Origin: Dehalococcoides sp. JdFR-54
Lineage (GTDB): Bacteria; Chloroflexota; Dehalococcoidia; JdFR-54
DNA length: 64,000 nt
Reading direction: 5' to 3'
NCBI GenBank assembly: GCA_002011475.1
Contig: MTNP01000060.1
Span: 1-64,000, forward strand
Part shown: piece after piece, positions 55,601-64,000 of the stretch
Layout of the letters: each line of letters starts with the position of its first letter
Position numbering within the stretch: the first letter of the stretch is position 1
Translations under genes and position numbers: made by a program
Notes under the pieces: model-generated
Told to the model about the DNA's origin: nothing
The model's input: the letters and a program-made list of their open reading frames with translations, nothing else
Databases searched by the model: none

Positions 55601-56775
55601 TATCCATTTCCAGATTGCTGTGCGACCGCATCGGGCCTGGCGATGCCCTCCGTTACCACGCCCAGGACCCGAGCCCCTTTGGATCGCCACAAGGTGGCCC
55701 ACGACCTATCGTCGTCTGGAACTGTACCCGGCGCTGCAACCTCAGTTGCCTCCATTGCTACGCCAATGCCAACAATAGCCGGAGCCTCCCGGAAACCATG
55801 AATACCGAGGCGGCAAAGGCCTTCATCAGCGACCTGGCCCGATTCCGCGTCCCGGTGCTCCTGTTCTCAGGGGGCGAGCCTTTGCTCAGGGGGGATATCT
55901 TTGAGCTGGCAGGCTTTGCCCGAGGAAAGGGGATAAGGATTGTGCTTTCCACCAACGGTACCCTCATTACCGAGGCGGTGGCCGAAAAAATCCGCCAGGT
56001 CGGCTTCGCCGAGGTGGGGATTAGCCTGGACGGCATCGCCGAGAACAATGACCGGTTTCGCGGCCAGGCGGGCGCTTACCAGGCAGCCCTCCGGGGCATC
56101 CGCCACTGCGTAGCCAGGGGGCAAAGGGTCTCCTTGCGGCTGACCATGACCCGCCACAACTATCGGGAAATCCCCGCCATTTTCCGATTGGCGGAACAGG
56201 AAAATATCGACCGGGTCTGCTTTTATCACCTGGTCTATGTGGGCCGAGCAGATAGCCTGAGGCGGGCAGACCTCAGCCACAGGGAAATTAGGGCAGTGTT
56301 GGACACCATCTGCCAGCACACCCTGGACCTCTACCGACGCGGTTTCCCCAAGGAGATCCTCACCGTGGATAACCATGCCGACGGCGTTTACCTCTATCTT
56401 AAGCTGAAGGGGCAAGACCCGGAACGGGCCCACCGAGTGCTCAGCCTACTCACCATGAATGGCGGCAATAGCTCGGGCATCCGCATCGCAGCGGTGGATG
56501 ACCAGGGCAATGTCCACCCCGACCAGTTCTGGTGGCATTACTCCCTGGGCAACGTGCTGGAGCGCCCCTTCGGCGAGATCTGGACAGACGCCTCGGAGCC
56601 GCTGCTGCGGGGGCTTAGGCAGCGAAAAAAGCTGCTCAAGGGTCGCTGTGCCCGGTGTAGGTATCTCGACCTGTGCAACGGCAACCTGCGGGTGCGGGCC
56701 GAGGCGGTCTTCGGCGACATCTGGGCAGAGGACCCCGCCTGCTATCTTACCGATGAGGAGATTGGACTGGCCTGA
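55597..56775 (+). CDS. ahbC: Radical SAM protein, AhbC/NirJ-like (12,18-didecarboxysiroheme deacetylase)
   Basis: WNCTRRCNLSCLHCYANANN; GGEPLLRGDIFELAGFARGKGIRIVLSTNGTLI; C-terminal CARCRYLDLCNGNLRVRAEA; operon context. Confidence 0.82.
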   Translation: MISISRLLCDRIGPGDALRYHAQDPSPFGSPQGGPRPIVVWNCTRRCNLSCLHCYANANNSRSLPETMNTEAAKAFISDLARFRVPVLLFSGGEPLLRGDIFELAGFARGKGIRIVLSTNGTLITEAVAEKIRQVGFAEVGISLDGIAENNDRFRGQAGAYQAALRGIRHCVARGQRVSLRLTMTRHNYREIPAIFRLAEQENIDRVCFYHLVYVGRADSLRRADLSHREIRAVLDTICQHTLDLYRRGFPKEILTVDNHADGVYLYLKLKGQDPERAHRVLSLLTMNGGNSSGIRIAAVDDQGNVHPDQFWWHYSLGNVLERPFGEIWTDASEPLLRGLRQRKKLLKGRCARCRYLDLCNGNLRVRAEAVFGDIWAEDPACYLTDEEIGLA

Positions 56776-57923
56776 TGCGAGGCGAACCGCCTAGGGAAAG
56801 CCACCCCGGCCCAGGGGACAACCTCACACCCAGGTTGCATGTGGTGGCCTGGGAGATGACCAAGGGCTGCAACCTGAATTGCGCCCACTGCCGGGCCTCG
56901 GCGGGGTATGGCCCCTATCCTGGCGAACTTTCCACCGAGGAGTGCCTCCACCTCATCGACCAGTTCCTGGAGGTAGGCAGGCCCACGCTCATCCTCACCG
57001 GGGGTGAGCCGCTGCTGCGGCAGGACCTCTTCCAGGTTGGCAAGTATGCCGCCGAGCGGGGTCTGCGGGTGGTCATGGGCAGCAATGGGACGCTCATCAC
57101 CCAAGAGATGGCCGCCAGGTTGAAGGAGATCCCCGTGTCCCGACTGGGGGTCAGCCTCGACTTCCCCACCCCCGAGCTTCAAGACAATTTCCGAGGTAAG
57201 GCGGGTGCCTTTGAGGCGGCGCTCTCGGGCATAGCCCAGGCCCGCCGCGCCGGGATCGAGGTCCAGATCAATAGCACTATTACCAAGCTGAATGCCCCTT
57301 ATCTCAACGACCTGCTGGCCCTGGCAGTGAGGGTGGGGGCGGTGGCCTTCCATCCCTTCCTGCTGGTGCCCACAGGACGGGGCAAGGGGCTGGAGGCGGT
57401 GGCGCTGGCCCCCGAGGAATACGAGGCAGTCTTGAACTGGATCTATGATAAGCAGATGGAGCTGGGCGATAGGATGTTCTTCAAGCCCACCGATGCCCCC
57501 CACTATTGGCGGGTGGTCAGACAAAGGGAGAGGGCCAGCCAAGAGGCGGGCGCCTCGCCAATGGGACGGGGCAAGGCGGGGCAGGGGGCCATGAACTCCC
57601 TCACCCGGGGCTGCCTGGCCGGGGTGGGCTTTTGCTTCATCTCCCACCGGGGCAGGGTGCAGGGGTGCGGCTATCTGGATATAGAGGCGGGCAACGTGAG
57701 AGAGCAGGCTTTCAGCCACATCTGGGCCCGCTCGCCCCTGTTTGTACAACTGAGAGACCTGGCCAATCTCAAGGGCAAGTGCGGCCTCTGCGAATATAAA
57801 CGAATCTGTGGCGGCTGCCGGGCCCGGGCCTATGAAGCCGCCGGCGACTACCTGGGGCCGGAGCCGTACTGCATCTATGAGCCGATGGCGCTGTCAAAAG
57901 GCACGGCCAGGACAGGGCGGTGA
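56775..57923 (+). CDS. ahbD: Radical SAM protein, AhbD-like (heme synthase of the siroheme route)
   Basis: WEMTKGCNLNCAHCRASAGYGPYPGELSTEE; C-terminal CGLCEYKRICGGCRARAYEAAGDYLGPEPYC; operon context. Confidence 0.82.
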   Translation: MRGEPPRESHPGPGDNLTPRLHVVAWEMTKGCNLNCAHCRASAGYGPYPGELSTEECLHLIDQFLEVGRPTLILTGGEPLLRQDLFQVGKYAAERGLRVVMGSNGTLITQEMAARLKEIPVSRLGVSLDFPTPELQDNFRGKAGAFEAALSGIAQARRAGIEVQINSTITKLNAPYLNDLLALAVRVGAVAFHPFLLVPTGRGKGLEAVALAPEEYEAVLNWIYDKQMELGDRMFFKPTDAPHYWRVVRQRERASQEAGASPMGRGKAGQGAMNSLTRGCLAGVGFCFISHRGRVQGCGYLDIEAGNVREQAFSHIWARSPLFVQLRDLANLKGKCGLCEYKRICGGCRARAYEAAGDYLGPEPYCIYEPMALSKGTARTGR

Positions 57924-58909
57924 CGATGCCTCTCGACGAGCTCGATAAGAAGCTGCTCAACACCGCGCAAGGGGATTTTCCCCTGGGCCGGGAGCCCTTC
58001 TCGGCCATAGGGCTACAGCTAGGAGTGGGCGGCGACGAGGTCCTTCGCCGCCTTGAGAGGCTAAAGGGGGAGGGCATCATCCGCCACATAGGACCCATCC
58101 TCGACGCCCGAAGGCTCGGCTACCAGAGCACCCTGGTGGCCATGCAGCTCCCGGAGAGCCGACTCGACCAGGCGGCTCAGGTCATTAACCAGCATCCCGG
58201 GGTGAGCCACAACTACGCCCGCGATCATAGGTTTAACCTCTGGTTCACCCTGGCCCTTCCCCGAGATGCTGACCTGCAAGGGGAGCTCCAGAAATTGGGC
58301 CATCTCGTCGCGGCTGAGGCTGTCTTGAATCTGCCGGCGTTGCGGGTCTTCAAGATAGGGAGCTATTTCGATGTGGCCGGGGAAGGCCGAATCATTGCCG
58401 GGGACAGCGCCGATGACAGCGGGGCCCTCCCTGAGAAGATGGAGCTATCGCCCGCCGAGAGGGCCATTATCAACGAACTCCAGCAGGACCTCCCCCTCAT
58501 CCCCAGGCCCTTCGACCTGATGGCCCAGCGCCTGGGGATGGATACAGCCGAGTTCCTAGAGCTATGCCGCTCTTTGCTGCACCGGGGCATTATGCGGCGC
58601 TTTGGCGCCTCCATCAAGCATGACAGGGTCGGGTTCCTGGCCAATGCCATGGCCTGCTGGACAGCCCCTATGGCGCTGGTGAATCTGGCAGGCAGACGGC
58701 TGGCAGCCCTCCTGGAAGTGAGCCACTGTTACGAGCGGCAGACTAGCCCCCTCTGGCCTTATAACCTGTTCGCCATGATCCACGGCCACTCCCCGGGGGC
58801 TTGCCGGGAGGTGGCAGATAAGGTATCCCGAGAGACCGGCCTCGATGAATGCCAACTATTGTTCAGCGTGAAAGAGTTCAAAAAGGCCAGAGTCAGGTAC
58901 ATGGTATGA
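57920..58909 (+). CDS. Fused siroheme decarboxylase AhbA-AhbB (two Lrp/AsnC-like halves)
   Basis: Two tandem AsnC-like modules: LDKKLLNTAQGDFPLGREPFSAIG...IIRHIGPILDARRLGY and ERAIINELQQDLPLIPRPFDLMAQRLG...IMRRFGASIKHDRVGF. Confidence 0.85.
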   Translation: MTMPLDELDKKLLNTAQGDFPLGREPFSAIGLQLGVGGDEVLRRLERLKGEGIIRHIGPILDARRLGYQSTLVAMQLPESRLDQAAQVINQHPGVSHNYARDHRFNLWFTLALPRDADLQGELQKLGHLVAAEAVLNLPALRVFKIGSYFDVAGEGRIIAGDSADDSGALPEKMELSPAERAIINELQQDLPLIPRPFDLMAQRLGMDTAEFLELCRSLLHRGIMRRFGASIKHDRVGFLANAMACWTAPMALVNLAGRRLAALLEVSHCYERQTSPLWPYNLFAMIHGHSPGACREVADKVSRETGLDECQLLFSVKEFKKARVRYMV

Positions 58910-59574
58910 AAAGGCGAGCTCAGATGCCCCCCCATTATCCCATTTTCCTGAACATCCAGGGCAAAAGGTGCCTGGTTGTGGGCGGTGGCCAGGTGGCGTG
59001 GCGAAAGGCGAGGACGCTTCTGGAGCACGGCGCCAGGGTGAAGGTGGTCAGCCCCGAGCTGGGCCCAGAGCTCAGTGAGCTGGCCCGGAGCAAGGCGATA
59101 CAAGTGGCCCACAGACACTATGAGCCGAGAGACCTCCGGGGGGTCTTCCTGGCCATCGCCGCCACCGACGATGCCAACATAAATAGAAAGGTGGCTGAGG
59201 AGGCCAGGGGGAGGCGAGTGCTGACGAACGTGGCGGATGACCCAGAAGGTTCCGACTTTATCGTGCCCTCGTATCTGCGTCGCGGCGACGTGGCCATCGC
59301 CATCTCCACGGGGGGCAGGAGCCCGGCCCTGGCCCGGAAAATCCGAACCAAACTGGAGGCACAGTTTGGAGCCGAGTATGCCTCCCTGGCTCTCCTCCTC
59401 GACCAGGTTCGCTCTGAGCTGAAGGGGCGAGGGGTCATGGTAGACGGCGATACCTGGCAGGAAGCCCTGGATTTGGAGCCGCTGCTGGCACTGCTCCGGG
59501 CGGGGCGGAGCGAGGAGGCCAAAGCCAGGCTGCTGGAGCATTTAGATACGACATCCCGACCGAGGCGGGGGTGA
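58906..59574 (+). CDS. Precorrin-2 dehydrogenase/sirohydrochlorin ferrochelatase-like (CysG N-terminal/Met8p type)
   Basis: YPIFLNIQGKRCLVVGGGQVAWRKARTLLEHGARVKVVSPEL; ATDDANINRKVAEEARGRRVLTNVADDPEGSDFIVPSYLRRGDVAIAISTGGRSPALAR. ATG 58906 overlaps the previous stop. Confidence 0.92.
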   Translation: MKRRAQMPPHYPIFLNIQGKRCLVVGGGQVAWRKARTLLEHGARVKVVSPELGPELSELARSKAIQVAHRHYEPRDLRGVFLAIAATDDANINRKVAEEARGRRVLTNVADDPEGSDFIVPSYLRRGDVAIAISTGGRSPALARKIRTKLEAQFGAEYASLALLLDQVRSELKGRGVMVDGDTWQEALDLEPLLALLRAGRSEEAKARLLEHLDTTSRPRRG

Positions 59575-59579
59575 GGGCT

Positions 59580-60845
59580 ATGCGAGTTTGCGTGGTAGGC
59601 GTAAACCACAGCACAACGCCCATCGCCATTCGAGAGAGGCTGGCCATCAGCGTCAATCAGCTTCCCGAGGCCCTGCTTTCCCTTCAGGAGCACATATCTC
59701 AAGGTATCTTGCTCTCCACCTGCAATCGAACCGAGGTCTACAGTATGGATCAGGCCACCGGCTCCGGCCAAAATGCAGCGGTCGATTTCTTGAGCACCCG
59801 GGCCAAAATCTCTGACGCCGAGCTAAGGCCCTACCTTTACGTCCACAGGGATGAGGCAGCGGTAAGACACCTGTTCTGCGTCGCCTCCGGGTTGGACTCT
59901 ATGGTCGTGGGCGAGCACGAGATCCTGGGCCAGGTGAGGCACGCCCTAGAGGAGGCGGAGAAAACCCGCCGCATAGACCCGCCCCTGCTGAACCTGTTCC
60001 GCCACGCCCTCCGGGTGGGCCGACGTGTCCGCCAAGAAACGGGGATCGGCAGACACGCCCTTTCCGTCAGCTCCGTGGCAGTGGACCTGGCCACCAGGGT
60101 GGTCGGCGACCTCGCCAACTGCCAAATCCTGGTGGTCGGCGCTGGCGAGGCGGGGAGTCAGGTGGCCAAGGCAGCCCGAAAGAAGGGCGCCTCCCAGATA
60201 ATCGTTACCAGCCGGTCTCAGGAGAGGGCCTCAGCCCTGGCCAGGGCCTTGGGCGGCACCTCCGTGGCCCTGAGCGACCTCGGGGAGGCATTACGCACCG
60301 CCGATATAGTCATTAGTTGCACGGGGGCACCCCACACCATATTAAACCGACGGCTCATAGAGGAAGCGATGAGCGCCCGGCCTCAGCGCCCCCTGGTAGT
60401 GATCGACATCGCCCTCCCCCGGGACGTGGAGCCGGGGGTGAGGCAGATGGAGAACGTCCATCTCTTTGACATGGATGACCTCACCCAGATATCCCAGTTG
60501 CACCAGCAGCGCCGGCGGGGCGAGATCCAGCGGGCTATGCAGATTGTAGACGCCGAGGTGGCTAAGTGCTTGGCCTGGTGGCAGACCCTGGAGGTCGAGC
60601 CCACGGTCAGCGCCCTGGTGCGAAAGGCCGAGGCCATCCGCCAAGCCCAGCTTGACATGACCCTGAAGAAGCTGCGGGGCCTCTCCAATGAAGAGCGAGA
60701 AAGCCTGGAGGCCATGACCCGGGCCATCGTGAAGAAGATACTCCATGACCCCATTCGGTGCCTCAAGGAAAATGGCCACAGCAACGAGATCTACGCTCGA
60801 GTGGTCAAGGAGCTTTTCCAGCTCGACAGGGAGGCACCCCGATGA
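59580..60845 (+). CDS. hemA: Glutamyl-tRNA reductase
   Basis: VGVNHSTTPIAIRERLA, LSTCNRTEVYS, FCVASGLDSMVVGEHEILGQVRHALE, ILVVGAGEAGSQVAKAARKKGA. Start 59571 (GTG) or 59580 (ATG). Confidence 0.96.
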   Translation: MRVCVVGVNHSTTPIAIRERLAISVNQLPEALLSLQEHISQGILLSTCNRTEVYSMDQATGSGQNAAVDFLSTRAKISDAELRPYLYVHRDEAAVRHLFCVASGLDSMVVGEHEILGQVRHALEEAEKTRRIDPPLLNLFRHALRVGRRVRQETGIGRHALSVSSVAVDLATRVVGDLANCQILVVGAGEAGSQVAKAARKKGASQIIVTSRSQERASALARALGGTSVALSDLGEALRTADIVISCTGAPHTILNRRLIEEAMSARPQRPLVVIDIALPRDVEPGVRQMENVHLFDMDDLTQISQLHQQRRRGEIQRAMQIVDAEVAKCLAWWQTLEVEPTVSALVRKAEAIRQAQLDMTLKKLRGLSNEERESLEAMTRAIVKKILHDPIRCLKENGHSNEIYARVVKELFQLDREAPR

Positions 60846-61768
60846 GACGCATAGTGGTCGGTTCCCGGGGCAGTCGCTTGGCCCTGATTCAAGCGGAGTG
60901 GGTGCTGGCCAAACTCAAGGAGGCCCACCCCTCCCTCCCGCTCAGCCTCACCAAGATAACCACCACAGGCGACCGGGATAGTCGCCTTTTCCCAAAAGGG
61001 GGCACAGGGGAGAGGATATTCGTCAAGGAGCTGGAGGAGGCCCTACTCGATGGTCGGATCGATGTGGCGGTGCACAGCCTCAAGGATTTGCCCACCCAGA
61101 TCCCCCAAGGCCTTTCCCTGGCCGCAGTCCCCGCCAGGCTCGATCCCAGGGATGTGCTCGTCTCCAGAGGGGGCAAGCTGAGCGAGCTGGCGCCGGGGGC
61201 CCGAATAGGTACAGGGAGCCCCAGACGCGCCGTCCAGTTGCTGGCCCATCGCCCCGACCTGGAGGTGGCCGGGGTGAGGGGAAATGTGGACACCCGCCTG
61301 CGCAAGCTATACTCTGATGAACTAGATGGCGTTATCCTGGCCGCGGCCGCTCTGACGCGCCTGGGCTGGGAGGACAGGATAACCGAATACCTGCCCCTGG
61401 AGCACTTCCTGCCGGCGGTGGGGCAGGGGGCGCTGGGAATAGAGATAAGGGGGGATGATGCGGAGACGGCAGCACTCCTCTCCCCCCTGAATCACCAGCC
61501 CACCTGGTCGAGCATGGTCGCCGAGCGCACCTTCCTGCGGGAGGTGGGTGGCGGCTGTCGCGCCCCCATAGCCGCTCTGGGAACGGTGATAGAGGACAGG
61601 CTACGGCTTGAGGGCATGGTGGCCAGCCCCAGCCAGCGGGTGGTCTTGCGCGCCTCAGAGGAGGGCAACCCCCTGGCCCCGGATGAGGTGGGCGCCCGGC
61701 TGGCCAGGAGGCTGCTGGAGATGGGGGCGTTGGAGATCATAGCGGAGGCAAGGCTTCGATGGGAATAG
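60842..61768 (+). CDS. hemC: Porphobilinogen deaminase (hydroxymethylbilane synthase)
   Basis: VGSRGSRLALIQAEWV, FVKELEEALLDGRIDVAVHSLKDLPTQIPQGL, IGTGSPRRAVQLL, GGGCRAPIAALG. Confidence 0.96.
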   Translation: MRRIVVGSRGSRLALIQAEWVLAKLKEAHPSLPLSLTKITTTGDRDSRLFPKGGTGERIFVKELEEALLDGRIDVAVHSLKDLPTQIPQGLSLAAVPARLDPRDVLVSRGGKLSELAPGARIGTGSPRRAVQLLAHRPDLEVAGVRGNVDTRLRKLYSDELDGVILAAAALTRLGWEDRITEYLPLEHFLPAVGQGALGIEIRGDDAETAALLSPLNHQPTWSSMVAERTFLREVGGGCRAPIAALGTVIEDRLRLEGMVASPSQRVVLRASEEGNPLAPDEVGARLARRLLEMGALEIIAEARLRWE

Positions 61769-63291
61769 GGAAGGTCTACCTGGTAGGGGCCGGACCGGGA
61801 GACCCTGGCCTGATTACGGTTAGGGGGCTGGACTGCCTCAAGCGGGCAGATGTAATCGTTTATGACCATCTCCTGGATAGGAGGCTCCTGGATTGGGCCC
61901 GCCCCCAGGCAGAGAGGATATATGTGGGCAAGACCGGGAAGCGCCATTCTATGAAGCAGGCCGAGATAAACCGCTTGCTGATAAAGAAAGCCCAGGCAGG
62001 CAAAGGGGTGGTGCGACTTAAGGGGGGCGACCCCTTCGTCCTGGGGAGGGGTGGTGAGGAGGCGGAGGCCCTGGCACAGCGTGGCATCCCCTTCGAGATC
62101 GTGCCCGGGGTTTCCTCAGCGGTGGCCGTCCCCGCCTATGCGGGCATTCCAGTCACCCACCGCCGCCTGGCATCCTCCTTCTGTGTGGTCACCGGGCACG
62201 AGGATCCCAGCAAAGGGGCATCCAGCATCGCCTGGGACAAGCTGGCCCCGGGGACAGAAACCCTGATCTTTCTTATGGGTGTGGGCAATCTGGCGCCCAT
62301 CGTGGAGGAATTGGTGGCCGGGGGCAGGTCCCCCTCCACCCCCATCGCCCTCATCCGCCGGGGCACCACCCCTGAGCAACGGACTCTGGTGGGTAGTCTG
62401 GGGGACATCGTGGCCCAGGCTGAAAGGAATGACTTCCAGCCACCGGCGGTGATAGTAGTCGGGGAGGTGGTCAGGCTCCGGGAAAGGCTCCGCTGGTTTG
62501 ATAGCCAGCCCCTCTTCGGCCAGCGGGTACTGGTCACCAGGACCAGACATCAGGCCAGCACCCTGAGCCAGCTTCTCTCAGGGCGCGGCGCCTGGCCCAT
62601 AGAGATGCCCGTCACCGAGATCGGGGCTGCCTCCGACACCAAGGAGCTTGATCAGGCTATCTCCGATTTGGGGAGTTATCACTGGGTTGTGTTTACCAGT
62701 GCCAATGGGGTGAAGGCATTCTGCCATCGGCTAAGGGCCCTCGGCCTGGATGCCCGCCATTTCGGGGACATCCGTATTGGCGCCATCGGCCAGGCCACCG
62801 CTCAGGCCCTGGAAGGGCAGGGGCTTCGCCCCGACTATGTCCCCCAGCAATACAGCAGCCAAGGCTTTGTGGCCGGGTTGAGAGGCCGAGGGGTCAGTGG
62901 CCTTCGCTTCTTGCTGCCCCGGGCCGATATAACCAGCCCGGAGCTGGCAGAGGGGCTCCTCAGGCTGGGAGCAAAAGTGCACGAGGTAACAGCCTACAGG
63001 ACCAGCCTCGCCACAGAGGCCGCGTCTACAGGCAAGGAAATGCTTCTGGGCGGGGAGATCGACATCGTCACCTTCACCAGCTCCTCCGCAGTGACTAACC
63101 TTATGGCTCTGCTAGGCTCGGAATGGCCGGCCATAAATGGGGCCAAGGTGGCTTGCATCGGCCCCGTCACCGCCGCCACCGCCGCCAAGGCCGGCTTGAG
63201 GGTGGACATCGTAGCCCAGCAACACACCATCGCCGGCCTGGTGGAGGCAATGGAACAGTACCTGAAAAACGAGGAAAAGGAGGACGAGTGA
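61759..63291 (+). CDS. Bifunctional uroporphyrinogen-III C-methyltransferase / uroporphyrinogen-III synthase
   Basis: N-terminal CobA/SUMT ([43 protein letters not shown]) plus C-terminal HemD ([32 protein letters not shown]). Confidence 0.94.
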   Translation: MGIGKVYLVGAGPGDPGLITVRGLDCLKRADVIVYDHLLDRRLLDWARPQAERIYVGKTGKRHSMKQAEINRLLIKKAQAGKGVVRLKGGDPFVLGRGGEEAEALAQRGIPFEIVPGVSSAVAVPAYAGIPVTHRRLASSFCVVTGHEDPSKGASSIAWDKLAPGTETLIFLMGVGNLAPIVEELVAGGRSPSTPIALIRRGTTPEQRTLVGSLGDIVAQAERNDFQPPAVIVVGEVVRLRERLRWFDSQPLFGQRVLVTRTRHQASTLSQLLSGRGAWPIEMPVTEIGAASDTKELDQAISDLGSYHWVVFTSANGVKAFCHRLRALGLDARHFGDIRIGAIGQATAQALEGQGLRPDYVPQQYSSQGFVAGLRGRGVSGLRFLLPRADITSPELAEGLLRLGAKVHEVTAYRTSLATEAASTGKEMLLGGEIDIVTFTSSSAVTNLMALLGSEWPAINGAKVACIGPVTAATAAKAGLRVDIVAQQHTIAGLVEAMEQYLKNEEKEDE

Positions 63292-64000
63292 GCGCCTTTC
63301 CCCAGCTACGCCTGCGCCGCCTGCGCCGCAGCCAAGCCCTGCGCTCCCTGGTTCGAGAGACCCAAGTGGAGGGGGCAGACTTGGTCTATCCCTTGTTCAT
63401 TGTAGAGGGCAATGGGATAAGGCAAGAAATAGCCTCGATGCCGGGCGCCTTTCGCTACTCCCCCGACCTCCTGCCCCAGGCAGCCGAGAAGGTGGCCGAG
63501 CTGGGGATTCCAGCAGTGCTCCTCTTCGGCGTGCCCGACTACAAGGATGAGGTCGGCTCCTCCGCCTATCACCCCCAAGGCATTGTCCAGCGAGGGATAC
63601 GCGCCCTGAAGAGTTCGGTGCCGGAGCTGGTGGTGATGACCGATGTCTGTCTCTGCGAGTACACCAGTCACGGACATTGCGGGGTGGTGGTGGGGGGCCA
63701 TGTGGACAACGATAAGACCTTGGAGCTTCTGGCCAGGACTGCCCTTTCCCAGGCTGAAGCCGGGGCCGACGTGGTAGCGCCCTCGGACATGATGGACGGC
63801 AGGGTCAGGGCCATTCGGCAGGCCCTGGACGAGGGCGGATTCCAGCATATTCCCATCCTCGCCTATGCAGCCAAATACGCCTCCGCCTTCTACGGCCCCT
63901 TCCGGGAGGCCGCCGAGTCCGCGCCCCAGTTCGGGGACCGCCGCTCCTATCAAATGGACCCGGCCAACTGGCGGGAAGCCCTGAGGGAAGTGGAGCAAGA
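63288..64000 (+). CDS. hemB: Delta-aminolevulinic acid dehydratase, truncated by window end
   Basis: GTG start overlapping the previous stop; [110 protein letters not shown]. Confidence 0.96.
   Translation, partial: MSAFPQLRLRRLRRSQALRSLVRETQVEGADLVYPLFIVEGNGIRQEIASMPGAFRYSPDLLPQAAEKVAELGIPAVLLFGVPDYKDEVGSSAYHPQGIVQRGIRALKSSVPELVVMTDVCLCEYTSHGHCGVVVGGHVDNDKTLELLARTALSQAEAGADVVAPSDMMDGRVRAIRQALDEGGFQHIPILAYAAKYASAFYGPFREAAESAPQFGDRRSYQMDPANWREALREVEQ

Noticed and set aside
1-64000. Mobile elements, phage, defence islands, tRNA/rRNA genes
   Set aside because: I saw no transposase, integrase, restriction-modification, Cas, toxin-antitoxin or structural RNA genes; neighbouring genes look metabolic.

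Overview
This is a gene-dense, high-GC bacterial window of about 64 kb. The gene content looks anaerobic. My taxonomic guess, by inference only, is an uncultured Chloroflexota/Dehalococcoidia-like organism. I found no tRNA, rRNA, CRISPR array or recognisable IS/phage module. Main blocks: (1) a partial amidase; a large secreted Ig/InlB-like protein with a C-terminal dockerin-like EF-hand pair; a 64-aa orphan C-terminal gene remnant; (2) a TRAP transporter (dctPQM) with a long, apparently structured 5' leader, followed by a ferredoxin-domain protein and a Cys-rich partner; (3) cold-shock, HesB-like and molybdopterin oxidoreductase genes on the minus strand; (4) a Trp T-box leader and trpEDCFBA operon with no trpG; (5) PAC2, histidine phosphatase, VOC, URO-D-like, homocysteine methyltransferase and NIL-domain genes; (6) a 2-oxoacid:ferredoxin oxidoreductase operon; (7) a second molybdopterin oxidoreductase (frameshifted) with its FeS subunit; (8) a consensus promoter, c-di-GMP-I (GEMM) riboswitch and terminator in front of a GAF/PAS/HD-GYP protein (frameshifted) and a MEDS-GAF-GGDEF protein; (9) a tandem pair of HDAC-like hydrolases; (10) an acyl-CoA/organic acid catabolic cluster and a second TRAP transporter; (11) an alternative (siroheme-dependent, Ahb) heme operon led by a MerR-like regulator and running off the window in hemB. 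The most interesting observations are the c-di-GMP riboswitch placed in front of c-di-GMP turnover genes, the long dctP leader with a hairpin-embedded uORF that overlaps dctP as ATGA, the fused AhbA-AhbB heme operon with its own regulator, and the terminator hairpin immediately upstream of the cold-shock gene.
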